Counted from the stretch's first letter, positions 23,851 through 33,938 are shown. The stretch is 64,000 nucleotides of DNA from SURF-21 sp964462595 (GCA_964462595.1 CAYWXM010000024.1:129438-193437); one strand, 5' to 3'. Notes: generated by a model from the letters alone, not told the origin. Translations and numbers: made by a program.

Positions 23851-26084
23851 GCGGCGTTTGCCGTGCCGGCCCGGTTATGGCGACCGGAGCGGGTCTTGAC
23901 GTGAAGGCTGACCTGTTCCAGGGCTGCCGCAAGCCCCTGGCGCAGGCGTTGCGAATCGCTATCGGGCAAGGGCTGCCCGCCGTAACGCGCCCGTTCAAAA
24001 AGAAGCAGTTCGCGGGACATGCTAAGCCCGGGAACCGCAGCGGTGAGGCTGCCCAGGAATTCCCTTGCCGTCTGATCGGGGCTGCGCTCGAAACCCAGGG
24101 AACCCAGGGCGGCGAAGAAATCCCGCATGGCGAGCAGGGGACCGTCCAGCTCCCGCGGCGGCTTGTCACGCCTCAGCCTGCGCAACGCCCATGTCAGGGG
24201 CAGGAGCAGGACGACGGATGCGAGCAGGAGGAGGAGCCAGGGGGCCTCGCGCAAGGAGTACATGAAACCCTCGGCGAGGGCCGAGGCCATCGAGCCCAGT
24301 GCCGTTAAACCGCCCTTGAGAGCCGAGCGCAGCGGAGCGGGCAGAAGCGCCGACAGGTTTCGGCCCGCCCAGGAAAAGAAATCCCGGAAGATCCACAGTG
24401 AGCCGGAGCCCTGGGCGGGATCGGGAAGCGAGAAACCCGGGGTGGGCTCGCAGGTGATCCAGCCAATACCCTCCTGGTAGATCTCCACCCATGCATGGGC
24501 GTCGGTCAGGTTCACCTCGTAAAGACCGGTGAAGGGATTGTAGTCGCCGGTCGAATACCCCGTCACCACCCGGGAAGGGATGCCCGCCAGGCGGCACAGC
24601 ACGGCATGGGCGGTGGCGAAATGCTCGCAGTACCCGCGGCTCTCCTCGAAGAGGAAATAATCGACGGCATCCGCTCCGGAAGGCAGCGGGCCCACGTCGA
24701 GAGAGTACTCGTATTCGCCCTTGAGAAAATCCTCGATGGCCAGGGCGCGTGCGTATGGCCCCTCCCCTTCAGGGGTTATCTCCTCGGCCAGCTCGATCAC
24801 CCGCTCCGGCAGCTGTGGAAGTTGCAGGTAGGGGAGGAGCGCGCCTTCCCTTACCTCCAGCCGCACGGAGGCCAGCGCCTCTCCCGGGGGCACGTAGCGC
24901 GATATAACGCTGTACACGAGGCCTTCGTCGAGAGCGAAGGGGCTCTTGAGGCCGGATCGGTCGTGGTACACACGGTCCGCAGGATAATAGAGCACCTCTG
25001 GGCGCCAGGAGGCGAATATCACGCTCGGCTGCTCGGCCTCGATGTAATAGGTCTGGATCACGCTGCGCGTTGCGGCATGAGGCTGGCCGGGGTCGTAATC
25101 GATATTGAAGGGCTGGACCGGAGCGCTGAGTTCCTCGGGCTCCTCCTCCGGAGTCGTCCACGAATAGCCGTTATATTCCTCAAAAGAGAGCCCTCTCCAG
25201 TAGGCGGGCTCCGCGGAGCGCACCTTCATGACCGGAAGATCCAAGGTGACGCCGCGGGCGCGCAGGTCGAGAAAAGGGCTGAATCCGAAGTAAGCCTCCG
25301 GGTTGACTTCCAGCGCTCCCTGCGGCGGGCTGGAGGGAAGATCGGGGTAACCGGGATTAGTGAAAGAGTAACCGTCTGAAGAGAAGATCGCCCTGCGTAT
25401 GGAGAACGGCAGGGCGTGCAGGTAAGTGGTTGACATGCGGGGCATGAAGGCGCCTATGGCGAGGCCGGCCAGGGATATAACGACCAGAAGGGCCAGCAGC
25501 ATAGCGGCCAGGTGCCCGGCGCCCCGCCGGGGCGCGATGATCCGCTCGGGTTCAGCCGACAGGCCGTGCAGGCGCGAAAGCTGGATATAGTAAAGGGCGG
25601 GCAGTGCGGCGGCAAGCCAGAACAGGACGATCAATCCGAAAGAGGAAGAAAGGGAAAACGAGCCCGCAAGCGCGAGCAGTATGAGGGAGCTCACCAGGGA
25701 GAGCAGCAGGTCCTTGCTCCGGGGGAGGTCGAAGCTGTGCAGCACCTGTATCCAGACGAAGAGTTCCGCCAGGGGGATGCGGGGGTCGTAAGGCTGTATC
25801 GAGACCTGGCGCAGGAAGGAAACCAGGGCGGCCACCATCAGGGCCATGATCACCACCTTGACCGCGAGCCTGGGGCGGTACCTGTAGCGCCAGCTGATAA
25901 AGGAGCCCAGGCTGATCAGGCCGATCGAGATCAGGACAAGGGATATGCTGCTCACTCCCTGCAGGGCGAGCGCGAAGACGGAGATCGCTACCGCCGCCCA
26001 GACCGCCATACGCAACGGCCCGGAATCCTCTATCTCCCTGGGGGCGTTGAGTCGTCGTATATAATCAAGGGTTTTTCCAGGCAT
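23847..26084 (-). CDS. TgpA-type membrane transglutaminase-like protein
   Basis: The 745-residue protein starts with five or so membrane helices, followed by an extracytoplasmic transglutaminase-core domain. The catalytic triad is visible: Cys in SRGYCEHFATAHAVLCR, His in LTDAHAWVEIY and Asp in the CEPTPGF region nearby. A further membrane helix (WLLLLLASVVLLLPLTWAL) precedes a cytosolic C-terminal DUF4129-like region. Such proteins work with MoxR and DUF58 partners, both encoded upstream. Its ATG overlaps the DUF58 gene by 55 bases, suggesting coupled translation. Confidence 0.88.
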   Translation of the reverse strand: MPGKTLDYIRRLNAPREIEDSGPLRMAVWAAVAISVFALALQGVSSISLVLISIGLISLGSFISWRYRYRPRLAVKVVIMALMVAALVSFLRQVSIQPYDPRIPLAELFVWIQVLHSFDLPRSKDLLLSLVSSLILLALAGSFSLSSSFGLIVLFWLAAALPALYYIQLSRLHGLSAEPERIIAPRRGAGHLAAMLLALLVVISLAGLAIGAFMPRMSTTYLHALPFSIRRAIFSSDGYSFTNPGYPDLPSSPPQGALEVNPEAYFGFSPFLDLRARGVTLDLPVMKVRSAEPAYWRGLSFEEYNGYSWTTPEEEPEELSAPVQPFNIDYDPGQPHAATRSVIQTYYIEAEQPSVIFASWRPEVLYYPADRVYHDRSGLKSPFALDEGLVYSVISRYVPPGEALASVRLEVREGALLPYLQLPQLPERVIELAEEITPEGEGPYARALAIEDFLKGEYEYSLDVGPLPSGADAVDYFLFEESRGYCEHFATAHAVLCRLAGIPSRVVTGYSTGDYNPFTGLYEVNLTDAHAWVEIYQEGIGWITCEPTPGFSLPDPAQGSGSLWIFRDFFSWAGRNLSALLPAPLRSALKGGLTALGSMASALAEGFMYSLREAPWLLLLLASVVLLLPLTWALRRLRRDKPPRELDGPLLAMRDFFAALGSLGFERSPDQTAREFLGSLTAAVPGLSMSRELLLFERARYGGQPLPDSDSQRLRQGLAAALEQVSLHVKTRSGRHNRAGTANAA

Positions 26085-27388
26085 GTCCTCAAGTCCTCGC
26101 CTTTACGGTACAGGGATATACTGAAAAGCCCCGGGAAGGGGGCGTTTATCAACCCGGAGACGATATCATCCGAGCTGCCGGCCGTGCCGCGCGATGAACC
26201 GTTCCCGTTGTGCGAGAGCGGATCGACGAGCACCAGCGCGGCGTGGCACAGGTGGGGCAGGGCGGCCGCCAGCCTGGCAGAGTCCAGGCTGCGCGCCGGA
26301 GTAATGCAGCACAGAAAACATCCCGGAGACAGCTCTGGCCACAAGCTCTCTACCTGCTGTTCCAGCCCGCCCCCGGCGCTTGGCCGCAGAGCGGCCAGCC
26401 ATTTCAGTGCGTCATGGAAGCTGGGGACGTCGTAGATCTCGGGGTTCTCCCCCCTGTAGGCCGCCAGGATGACGGGATGGCCGGCGTAATGCGCATAATG
26501 CACCACGCTGGCCGCCAGGCGCGCTCCCGAATCGAGCAGGGAAGAGTATTCCCGCTGGGAATCGCCGCCCGAGCCGTTGTCCACCAGCACCACGAGAGGG
26601 GTCCCCGTCTCCCGCTCGAATTCCCTCACCACCAGTTCGCCCCGGCGCGCCGTCGTCCTCCAGTGCACGTGGCGGAGAGGATCGCCGGAGCGGAACTCCC
26701 GCACGCCGTAGTAATCTATCCCGGCGCCCTTCTTTGAGGAATACTCCTGGGGCGTCCTCTGGTGATGGAGAAACGAGTCCACCAGGGGGAAGCTGCCCAG
26801 CTCGGTGTAGCGAGGCAGGACCACCAGCCGGGAATGCGGGCGTACGCGGCTGCTATGCCGGGCAAGGCCTATGATCCCCTCGGAGTAGAAGTAGGCGGGC
26901 CAATCCTCGTAAACCCCTCGCCGCAGCGCCCCGCGCTGGTAGGAAATGGTTGCCTCGCCCCCGGCTTCCATGCGCTGGAGGAGAAAAGCTGCGCGCCCGC
27001 CACTGGAAGCGGGAGACTCCTTCTCCGCCGGTGAGGGATCTCTGAATTGCTCGCGCAGGGGCCGGTGCTTTGCCTTCAGGCGTGCTTTCCCGCGCGGGCC
27101 GCCGTCCCCGGGATCCTCGTCTATCACCTCGATGAGGTTGCGAGAAAAACGGCTGCCGTTGCGTATGTCCAGGTCCACCCGCAGGGGCTCTTCCTCGCCT
27201 ATCTCCGGCCGGTGTCGTCGGGACAGGGCGAGCTTCCTTACCTCCAGCAGCGATATGGCCCAGGATGTGAGCAGGGCGGCGATAAGCAGGCCGGCAAGCC
27301 AGAAGAGCCACCCCGATTGGGAATTTATGCCGATGAGGATCATGGCCAGGGAGAGGGCAAGGACGAGAAAGGAACGGGAGAAGAGCAA
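26030..27388 (-). CDS. DUF58 protein
   Basis: The 452-residue protein has two N-terminal membrane helices (residues 5-45) and the DUF58 hallmark EFRSGDPLRHVHWRTTARRG, followed by a VWA-like fold beginning LVVLVDNGSG. DUF58 proteins accompany MoxR ATPases and TgpA-type transglutaminases in envelope-linked chaperone systems. It starts 9 bases after moxR and overlaps the next gene, so the three form one operon. Precise function is unknown in the family. Confidence 0.88.
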   Translation of the reverse strand: MLFSRSFLVLALSLAMILIGINSQSGWLFWLAGLLIAALLTSWAISLLEVRKLALSRRHRPEIGEEEPLRVDLDIRNGSRFSRNLIEVIDEDPGDGGPRGKARLKAKHRPLREQFRDPSPAEKESPASSGGRAAFLLQRMEAGGEATISYQRGALRRGVYEDWPAYFYSEGIIGLARHSSRVRPHSRLVVLPRYTELGSFPLVDSFLHHQRTPQEYSSKKGAGIDYYGVREFRSGDPLRHVHWRTTARRGELVVREFERETGTPLVVLVDNGSGGDSQREYSSLLDSGARLAASVVHYAHYAGHPVILAAYRGENPEIYDVPSFHDALKWLAALRPSAGGGLEQQVESLWPELSPGCFLCCITPARSLDSARLAAALPHLCHAALVLVDPLSHNGNGSSRGTAGSSDDIVSGLINAPFPGLFSISLYRKGEDLRTCLEKPLIIYDDSTPPGR

Positions 27389-27397
27389 GGCGACCTC

Positions 27398-28351
27398 CTA
27401 TACTACCGGCACCGGCAGGCGGGCCAGGATCGAGGCGATGGCCGCGCGCGACTCGCTCAAGCCCCGCGACCTCGACGCGAGTATCACGCGGTGAGAAAGG
27501 ACGTAAGTGGCTACGGCCTTGACGTCATCGGGGGTGATGAAGTCGCGACCGGCCATGAGGGCTTTCGCCTGTGCGGTGCGCACCAGGAATATGGTGCCGC
27601 GCGGGCTTGCGCCGAGGGAGATGCCGTCGTCTTCCCTGGTCGACCGCACCAGGCTCACCGCGTAGGCCAGGACGTCGGCATCGACGGTCACCTCGCGGCA
27701 GGCTTTCTGCAGTTCCCCCAGCTCATCGCTTTGCAGTACCTGCGCCAGGCCGGACACGGGGTGCTCCTCGAGCTGGCTCTCGACTATCTCCTTCTCGTGC
27801 AGCTCCGAGGGGTAATCAAGGCTTATGCTCATACAGAAACGGTCCAGCTGCCCCTCGGGCAGCGGGTAGGTCCCGTGGTATTCCACGGGGTTCTGGGTGG
27901 CGATGACGAAGAAGGGCCGGGGGAGGGCATGAGAGACGCCATCCACGGTGACCTGCCCCTCGTCCATCGCCTCCAGCAGGCTGGATTGAGTGCGTGGTGT
28001 GGCGCGGTTGATCTCGTCGGCCAGCACCACGTTCGCAAATACCGGGCCGGGCCGGAATTCGAACTCGGATGTCTTCTGGTTGTATATGGTCGTGCCGGTG
28101 ATGTCCGAAGGCAGCAGGTCGGGGGTGAACTGTATGCGGCAGTATTCCCCGGCCAGGGAAAGGGCCATCGACCTCGCGAGCATGGTCTTGCCCACGCCCG
28201 GCACGTCCTCAATGAGAAGGTGGCCCCCGCTGATCAAGGCGACGGCCGCCATCTCCACCTGAGTGTCTTTTCCCCTGATAACCAGGCATATGTTATCGAC
28301 CAGCGCCCGGGCGCGCCGTCCTATCTCATCGATTCTCTCTGTGCCGACCAT
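27398..28351 (-). CDS. MoxR-family AAA+ ATPase
   Basis: The 317-residue protein is a MoxR ATPase: Walker A EDVPGVGKTMLARS, Walker B NVVLADEINRATPRTQSSLL, EAMDEGQVTVDG, sensor ATQNPVEYHGTYPLPEGQLD and the C-terminal lid. MoxR proteins act as chaperones for metal or cofactor insertion and envelope processes with DUF58/VWA partners. Start ATG 28351 follows GGAGGTGAG. It heads the operon with DUF58 and TgpA. A second MoxR lies at 37449-38357 with a different partner. Confidence 0.93.
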   Translation of the reverse strand: MVGTERIDEIGRRARALVDNICLVIRGKDTQVEMAAVALISGGHLLIEDVPGVGKTMLARSMALSLAGEYCRIQFTPDLLPSDITGTTIYNQKTSEFEFRPGPVFANVVLADEINRATPRTQSSLLEAMDEGQVTVDGVSHALPRPFFVIATQNPVEYHGTYPLPEGQLDRFCMSISLDYPSELHEKEIVESQLEEHPVSGLAQVLQSDELGELQKACREVTVDADVLAYAVSLVRSTREDDGISLGASPRGTIFLVRTAQAKALMAGRDFITPDDVKAVATYVLSHRVILASRSRGLSESRAAIASILARLPVPVV

Positions 28352-28414
28352 CTCACCTCCACCGTTCCTGTAGGGAGCCTGTCAACTTATATATCGAGAA
28401 TAAGGGCGGTCATG

Positions 28415-28603
28415 TTAAGCGACAATGATATATGACGGCCGGATGAACGTGTCCTCATCGAACATCCCGTCGGCGGCCGCGACAAAAGACGCGAGCGCGT
28501 CCACCGTAGAGGCCGTCTCGCCGTCTTTTTCCCAGCCCGCAGCGGGGCGCAGTTCCTCCACCGGCAGGTAGTGCAGAAAGGGCATGGGGAGGGCGCTCTC
28601 CAT
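28415..28603 (-). pseudogene. Possible gene fragment, 62 codons, no recognisable family
   Basis: The frame ending FDEDTFIRPSYIIVA uses codons much like real genes nearby. It stays coding-like upstream of the ATG at 28603 back to about 28741 (SAGAEASSPGDVKDKGHEVL), where a TGA closes it with no start codon and no ribosome-binding site. This looks like the 3' end of a decayed gene just upstream of moxR. It could also be a chance frame in GC-rich DNA. Confidence 0.3.
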
Positions 28604-29092
28604 GCACGTGGTAACGGGAAGGGAAAGAAAGCGGGGGAGGACCTCATGCCCCTTATCCTTTACATCTCCAGGAGAGCTCGCTTCTGCACCGGCTGAGGCC
28701 CCTGCCGCCGTATTCCGCGGGCTTGGTGTCGAGAAAGGTCATGGGGGCAGGAAAAGAGAAAGGCACCTCGCAAAGCGGGTGCCATTCACTCTCTCTCCGG
28801 GTCCGCCGGCCTTTACCCGGGAGATTCCGGCCTGCCCCAGTCGTAACCCGAGACACGAACCCCCATAGATGTATACCCATGTTGCTGCGGCGCTAAACCA
28901 ATTATGAAAATACCCTCCTTACGCGGCAAGCTGCCCCCGCGTGGCAACCGCCCTGGAGCGCGGAAAAGCGTGCCTGGGCGGGGATGTGCCCGCGGCCAGG
29001 TCATTCGGGCTACCCGCATGTGTTAAGGTAAGCGGGAAGAGATTCCCGGGCCGCGCCTGCGCGCGGCATTGGTAAATCGCGGAGGAGTGAGG
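28604..29092. other. Divergent spacer, no clear gene
   Basis: Apart from the possible upstream part of the fragment ending at 28603, nothing convincing is seen. The frames at 28653-28880 and 28813-29019 lack ribosome-binding sites and family features. GGAGGAG just before 29093 belongs to the hydrolase gene. Confidence 0.4.
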
Positions 29093-29866
29093 ATGGTCGA
29101 AAGAGAGATCGAGCTGAAATCTGGGGGGATAACCCTGCGGGGCAGCTTGCTTATACCATCGGTGCCCGGGCGATGGCCCCTGGCGGTGCTGTGCCATGGT
29201 ATCCCCAGCGGCGTTCCCGCGCCGGGCGAGCCGGGGTACGAAGTACTGGCGCGTCGCCTGGTGGACGGGGGTGCAGCGGCCTGCTATCTCAATTTCAGGG
29301 GGACGGGGCTGTCGGAAGGGGATTTCTCCCTGGGCGGCTGGGTCGACGACCTGGAGTCGTTGCTGGGCGAGGCCCGCGCGTCCCGCGGGGATTTCGAGGC
29401 ATGCGATCCAGGTCGCATGGCCCTCGTGGGGTTCAGCGGGGGCGGCGCGGTATCCATAATCTGCGCGGCGCACAACCCGAAGCTGGCGGCAGTGGTGTCC
29501 ATCTCTTCTCCCGCAGACTTCTCGAGCCTGATGACCCGGGAGGGCATGGGACAGTTCATCGACCACGCCCGCGCTATCGGCATCATCCGCGACCCCGCCT
29601 TTCCTGACTCCGAGGAGGCGTATTACCGCGAGATGGTCTCGTGCAATCCCGTGGAGTCCGTGGGAGATATAACACCCACACCGCTCCTTCTCATTCACGG
29701 CGAGGAGGACGAGACGGTTCCCGTAGGGGAAGCTCGCAAGCTGTACGAGGCGGCCATGGAGCCCAAGGAGCTTTTTATCGTCAAGGGCGGAGGGCACAAG
29801 CTCAGGCTTAACGCCGAGGCGATGGATAAGGCCGTGACCTGGGTCCTGGATAAGTTGAAGGCGTGA
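29093..29866 (+). CDS. Alpha/beta hydrolase
   Basis: The 257-residue protein (ATG 29093, GGAGGAG at ideal spacing) is an alpha/beta-hydrolase: oxyanion-hole region LCHGIPSG, nucleophile elbow LVGFSGGGAVS, acid in LLIHGEEDETVP and catalytic His in KGGGHKL. It resembles serine esterases/peptidases of the BAAT/prolyl oligopeptidase-like group (COG1073). No signal peptide is present, so it acts in the cytosol. Substrate is unknown. It converges on argS, 34 bases apart. Confidence 0.85.
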   Translation: MVEREIELKSGGITLRGSLLIPSVPGRWPLAVLCHGIPSGVPAPGEPGYEVLARRLVDGGAAACYLNFRGTGLSEGDFSLGGWVDDLESLLGEARASRGDFEACDPGRMALVGFSGGGAVSIICAAHNPKLAAVVSISSPADFSSLMTREGMGQFIDHARAIGIIRDPAFPDSEEAYYREMVSCNPVESVGDITPTPLLLIHGEEDETVPVGEARKLYEAAMEPKELFIVKGGGHKLRLNAEAMDKAVTWVLDKLKA

Positions 29867-29900
29867 ACCCCCGGGAGTAAATGGCGGGGAGCCGGCCCTG

Positions 29901-31598
29901 CTACATGCTCTCGGGGGCTGATACCCCCAGTATACCGAGCCCGTTGAGAATAACCTGCCGGACGCAGCGCGCAAGGAAGAGGCGGGCCGTGGTGAGTTCC
30001 GCGTCGTCGCTGATGACGCGATGGCGGTTATAGAAGAAGTGAAAGGTTGCCGCCAGCTCCTCGAGGTAGCGGGTCAGGCGGTGAGGCGCGCGGTCCAGGG
30101 CGGCATCCCTCACCAGTTCCTCGAACTCGAAGATCTTCAGCGCGAGGTCGAGTTCCTCCTCGGACGAGAGCAGCCGCAGGGTCTCCAGGTTTGGGATATC
30201 CTCCGGCATGTTAAGCCCCCTCCCCAAGCCGTAACGCAGGATGCTGCAGATGCGCGCATGGGCGTACTGCACGTAATAGACGGGGTTATCCATGCTCTCC
30301 TCCACGGCGAGCTGGATGTCGAAGTCCAGGGCCGTATCCTGGCTGCGCGTGAGAAAGAGGTAGCGGGCGGCGTCCCTGCCCACTTCCGCTACCAGCTCAT
30401 CGAAGGTCACCATCTCTCCCGTGCGCTTGGACATGCGCACCGGCTCGCCGCCCCTCTTGAGGTTGACCAACTGGCCCAGGATGACCTCCAGCCTGTCCGG
30501 GTAGCCGCGCGCCTCCATGGCCGCCTGCATCCTGCGCACGTAACCGTGGTGGTCCGCTCCCCATATGTTTATAAGGCGGTCGTAGCCGCGCGACATCTTA
30601 TTGAGGTGATAGGCGATATCGGCGGCGAAATAAGTGGGGGCGCCACTGCTCCTCACCAGGACGCGATCCTTGTCGTCGCCAAAGAGAGAGGTCGCCATCC
30701 ATACCGCGCCGTCCTTCTCGTAAGCGAGGCCGTCTCCGAGCAGCTTGCGCATCTCGTCCTGCACCGCGCCGCTCTCCTGCAGCTCTCGCTCGCTGAACCA
30801 GGTGTCGAAATAGACGCCGAAGGACTGCATGGATCCCCTTATATGCGCCAGCGCTATGCGATAGGCGCGATCTCCGAGTTCCGCCCTGCGCTCCGCGGGA
30901 ATCTTGTCCGCGGAGTTTCCCCCATCCTCTTCCAGCAAGGTGCGGGCGATATCCGTGACGTAGGCGCCGTGATACCCTTCGACGGGAAACTTGGCCTCGA
31001 AGCCGGCAAGCTCCAGATATCGCGCCTCCACGGACGCGGCGAAGACCTCCATCTGGGTGCCGTAGTCGTTTAAGTAGAACTCGCGGTCCACCGCGTATCC
31101 CACCATGGCGAGCAGGTTGCACAGGGCGTCGCCCAGGGCGGCCCAGCGCCCGTGTCCGACATGCAGGGGCCCGACGGGATTGGCGGAGACGAACTCCACG
31201 TTGATGCGCTGCGCCGCACCGAAGTCCCAGCGGCCGTAATCCTTGCCCTCGCCCGCCACGCGTGCCAGCTCCTTGAGCACGCGGTCCCGGCTCAGGGTGA
31301 TGTTGATGAACCCTGGCCCCGCGACCTCCGCCGAGCTGATGGTGCCCGCGCCCCCTGCTGGCTTCGGAGACGAAGCTTTCTCGCGCAGGCGGGCGGCGAG
31401 GATATCGGCTATTTCGCGCGGGTTGCGCCCCAGGTTTCCCGAAAGGGTCAGAGCCGCGTTGGTGGCCCAGTCTCCATGGGCCTTATGGCGCGGCCGCTCC
31501 AGTACGAACTCCGGCGTAGCCACGGCGGGGATATCCCCGGCCGCGGCTGCTTCCGAGATGGCCTCCGAGATCATCTCCCGCAGTTCCCTGGCGATCAA
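29901..31598 (-). CDS. argS: Arginyl-tRNA synthetase
   Basis: A class I synthetase of 565 residues. The HIGH motif appears as HVGHGRWAALGDALCN after the typical VEFVSANPVGP, and the KMSKS-like loop as RMSKRTGEMVTFDEL. The C-terminal anticodon-binding (DALR) domain ends LGILGVSAPESM. The frame is open to 31754, but the family N-terminus fits TTG at 31598 (LIARELREMISEAI) with GGAGGT upstream; 565 residues is the usual size. Confidence 0.95.
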   Translation of the reverse strand: MIARELREMISEAISEAAAAGDIPAVATPEFVLERPRHKAHGDWATNAALTLSGNLGRNPREIADILAARLREKASSPKPAGGAGTISSAEVAGPGFINITLSRDRVLKELARVAGEGKDYGRWDFGAAQRINVEFVSANPVGPLHVGHGRWAALGDALCNLLAMVGYAVDREFYLNDYGTQMEVFAASVEARYLELAGFEAKFPVEGYHGAYVTDIARTLLEEDGGNSADKIPAERRAELGDRAYRIALAHIRGSMQSFGVYFDTWFSERELQESGAVQDEMRKLLGDGLAYEKDGAVWMATSLFGDDKDRVLVRSSGAPTYFAADIAYHLNKMSRGYDRLINIWGADHHGYVRRMQAAMEARGYPDRLEVILGQLVNLKRGGEPVRMSKRTGEMVTFDELVAEVGRDAARYLFLTRSQDTALDFDIQLAVEESMDNPVYYVQYAHARICSILRYGLGRGLNMPEDIPNLETLRLLSSEEELDLALKIFEFEELVRDAALDRAPHRLTRYLEELAATFHFFYNRHRVISDDAELTTARLFLARCVRQVILNGLGILGVSAPESM

Positions 31599-32002
31599 GA
31601 TACCTCCCCGGTGGATGTGACGCCGCGATTCGCTGCGTCTGGAAACGATTCTTAACCAGAGTATAACTACGCGCCGGCAGTGACAAGGACCGGGGCGAAA
31701 GACACCGCCCTGCGGGCGACCCTGACGAAAACCATCCGGCCAGCCTAAAAACACGGGGGCATGCGGAGCGGTATCCTTATGCCGTGCACATGTACTGCCA
31801 GGGGTAAGAAAGCCCTGCTGTCGCCTGCATGGAAAAACCTTTCCCGGGAACCGGGGGCCCGCCTCGCGCGACCTCGTCCGCGCTGCCGACAGCCCGAGAA
31901 ATACCGGGTCGGTCGCAGCGAGCGCGCTTTCCGCGGTCTCTTTCGGGTGAGAGGCTGCATGTGCAGCCGAGCGGGGCCGTTAACCCACGGCTCGGGCCAC
32001 CC
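31599..32002. other. Spacer between argS and the HtrA protease
   Basis: No gene is supported; the frames here are arginine-rich and lack family features. One perfect inverted repeat, GGCTGCA-TG-TGCAGCC at 31953-31968, lies about 35 bases past the protease stop codon. It has no T-run. Confidence 0.4.
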
Positions 32003-33187
32003 CTACTCCGGCACGACGTCAGGTTTCTCCTCCAGGACGGCTGTGGCCTCCCTCTTCTCGTCGTTGCGGTAATAGGTGATGGCTACCGTATCGCCCACAC
32101 CACGCTTCCTTATCTCCAGCACGAGCTGGTCCATGGAATCTATGGGGACGCCGTCAAGCTCGACGACTATATCTCCTCTCTCCACCCCTGCCTTGTCCGC
32201 CGGGGCGCCGGCGATGACCCTGTTCACGATGGCGCCGCCTTCGATCGGCAGGTCGTAGCTCTCGGCCGTATCCGGATCCAGCGTGCTACCGGAGATGCCC
32301 AGCCAGGGGTGGGTCACGGATCCGGTGGAGATGAGCTGCTCGATAACGGGCTTGGCATTATCGATGGCGATGGCGAAACCGAGGCCGTCGTAGCCACCGC
32401 TCTGGGAGTAGATAGCGGTGTTGATGCCTACGACCTGGCCCATGCTGTTGCAGAGTGGACCGCCGGAGTTGCCGGGGTTGATGGCGGCGTCGGTCTGTAT
32501 CACGTCGAGCAGCGGCGCGCTGTTGGGCATGTAGATGTTGCGGTTGAGGGCGCTGATTATCCCGCTGGTCACGCTGCCCTCGAAACCCTCCGGGCTTCCC
32601 ATGGCCACCGCCAGTTCGCCCTGCACCAGGTCCGACGAGGTTCCAAGGGTGGCGGCGGGCAAGTCGGAAGCGTCTATCTTGATCACTGCGATATCCGTAT
32701 CCGGGTCGGTGCCCACGACCTCGGCTTCGAAAGTGGACCCGTCCCGCAGGGACACCGTTATCGCGGTAGCGTCGGCGACCACGTGGTTGTTGGTGACGAT
32801 ATAGCCATCGGAAGCGTAGATGAAGCCCGAGCCGATTCCCGAACCGAAGCTCCCGAACTGCACCTCGATATTGACCACGGAGGGCAGTATTCTTGCCGCC
32901 ACTTCCACCACCGCCTCCTGGCCCGCCTTTACCACGCGCTCCTCCACGGTCTTGATCTCCTGGATCTCCGTAGTCCCCTTGCCCCTGAGGACATCGATGG
33001 GGTTGGCCCCGAGAATAAGGGGCACCAGGAACAGGACTCCGACCGCTACCACTATGGCCACCACGAGCGAGATGATCAGGATCCTGGCCCCACCGCCCGA
33101 ACTCGGCGGGGGCGCGGCGAAAGGCGGCTGCGGCGGGATGCGCGGCGGCTCCGGAGGTATCTGCGGCGCTTCGTAACTCTCGGTCAT
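32003..33187 (-). CDS. HtrA/DegP-type membrane-anchored serine protease
   Basis: The 394-residue protein (ATG 33187, AGAGGTG upstream) has a Pro-rich cytosolic start, one membrane helix (about 33-60), a trypsin-like domain and one PDZ domain. The catalytic triad is His135 (VTNNHVV), Asp165 (DTDIAVIK) and Ser241 (NPGNSGGPL). It should degrade or refold damaged proteins outside the membrane, as in actinobacterial HtrA/PepD. A minus-strand TATAAT at 33268-33263 may be its -10 box. Confidence 0.92.
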   Translation of the reverse strand: MTESYEAPQIPPEPPRIPPQPPFAAPPPSSGGGARILIISLVVAIVVAVGVLFLVPLILGANPIDVLRGKGTTEIQEIKTVEERVVKAGQEAVVEVAARILPSVVNIEVQFGSFGSGIGSGFIYASDGYIVTNNHVVADATAITVSLRDGSTFEAEVVGTDPDTDIAVIKIDASDLPAATLGTSSDLVQGELAVAMGSPEGFEGSVTSGIISALNRNIYMPNSAPLLDVIQTDAAINPGNSGGPLCNSMGQVVGINTAIYSQSGGYDGLGFAIAIDNAKPVIEQLISTGSVTHPWLGISGSTLDPDTAESYDLPIEGGAIVNRVIAGAPADKAGVERGDIVVELDGVPIDSMDQLVLEIRKRGVGDTVAITYYRNDEKREATAVLEEKPDVVPE

Positions 33188-33395
33188 GCTCATCACCTCT
33201 GTTCGTGGGCCGATTGCCCGTGCCGTTGCTTACGTACTCGTATTATTCCCGTAGGAGATTTTATTATAGGTGACGCTTATGCGGAACCGCCTGTTCCAGC
33301 CGCGTCTCATACGGACTGATAAGCTAGTACTTGCGGCCCGGAGCAAGGGAATCGGCAGCAGGCGGAGAAAGATTGTTGGAGCGGAGGTGATGCCC

Positions 33396-33935
33396 ATGGA
33401 CAGGCAGGACGAACAGTCCGGGATGGAGGGTATGCCAGGGATAGCGGAAGAGGCGGGCGTGGAAACCCCACAGCGCGCGGAGTTCCCCCGGGTGGAGAAA
33501 AAGAGGCGCAAGGTAAGCCTGATAGGGGCCATAGTCGTTAACCTGGTCACCCTGATAACCCTGGCGATAATACTGCTGGCCATCCTGCTTCCGGGCTACC
33601 GCAGGTCTTTCACCGTGGCCAGGGCCGTGAAAGGGGCGCAGGAGGTCTGGATAGTGGCACGCACCAGCGAGTCCATGATGCGGGAGAACAGCACCGATTT
33701 CATCAGGGCACAGGACGGCCTGCGCAGCACCATCCAGGAGGAGGTGGGCGGCGAGGGAGAGGTCTGGGCATACGTAAGAGACAACTACCCCGACCAGGAC
33801 TGGGTGGTGGAAAACCTGCCCGAGGACATGCAAGAGTGGCTGAAGGAACTCTATCCCAAACCGGAAACAAGTTATACCCCTGGTAGATTGATCCCAAACG
33901 GGGATGAGCAGCCCAGCGAGGATACGGGGCAATGA
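33396..33935 (+). CDS. Single-pass membrane protein of unknown function
   Basis: From ATG 33396 (GGAGG eight bases upstream) the protein has 179 residues. It has an acidic N-terminus, a basic KKRRKVS, one membrane helix (LIGAIVVNLVTLITLAIILL) and an extracytoplasmic domain rich in acidic residues ending PSEDTGQ. No family was recognised. It is three bases from mscS and likely co-transcribed. Earlier in-frame starts (33270, 33390) have poorer spacing. Confidence 0.65.
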   Translation: MDRQDEQSGMEGMPGIAEEAGVETPQRAEFPRVEKKRRKVSLIGAIVVNLVTLITLAIILLAILLPGYRRSFTVARAVKGAQEVWIVARTSESMMRENSTDFIRAQDGLRSTIQEEVGGEGEVWAYVRDNYPDQDWVVENLPEDMQEWLKELYPKPETSYTPGRLIPNGDEQPSEDTGQ

Positions 33936-33938
33936 GAC

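Noticed and set aside
30021..31073. 350-codon plus-strand frame opposite argS
   Set aside because: argS motifs (HVGH, MSKRTG) are in the other strand; this frame has no family features.
31829..33319. 496-codon plus-strand frame opposite the HtrA protease
   Set aside because: The protease triad and PDZ domain are unmistakable on the minus strand; the frame is a shadow.
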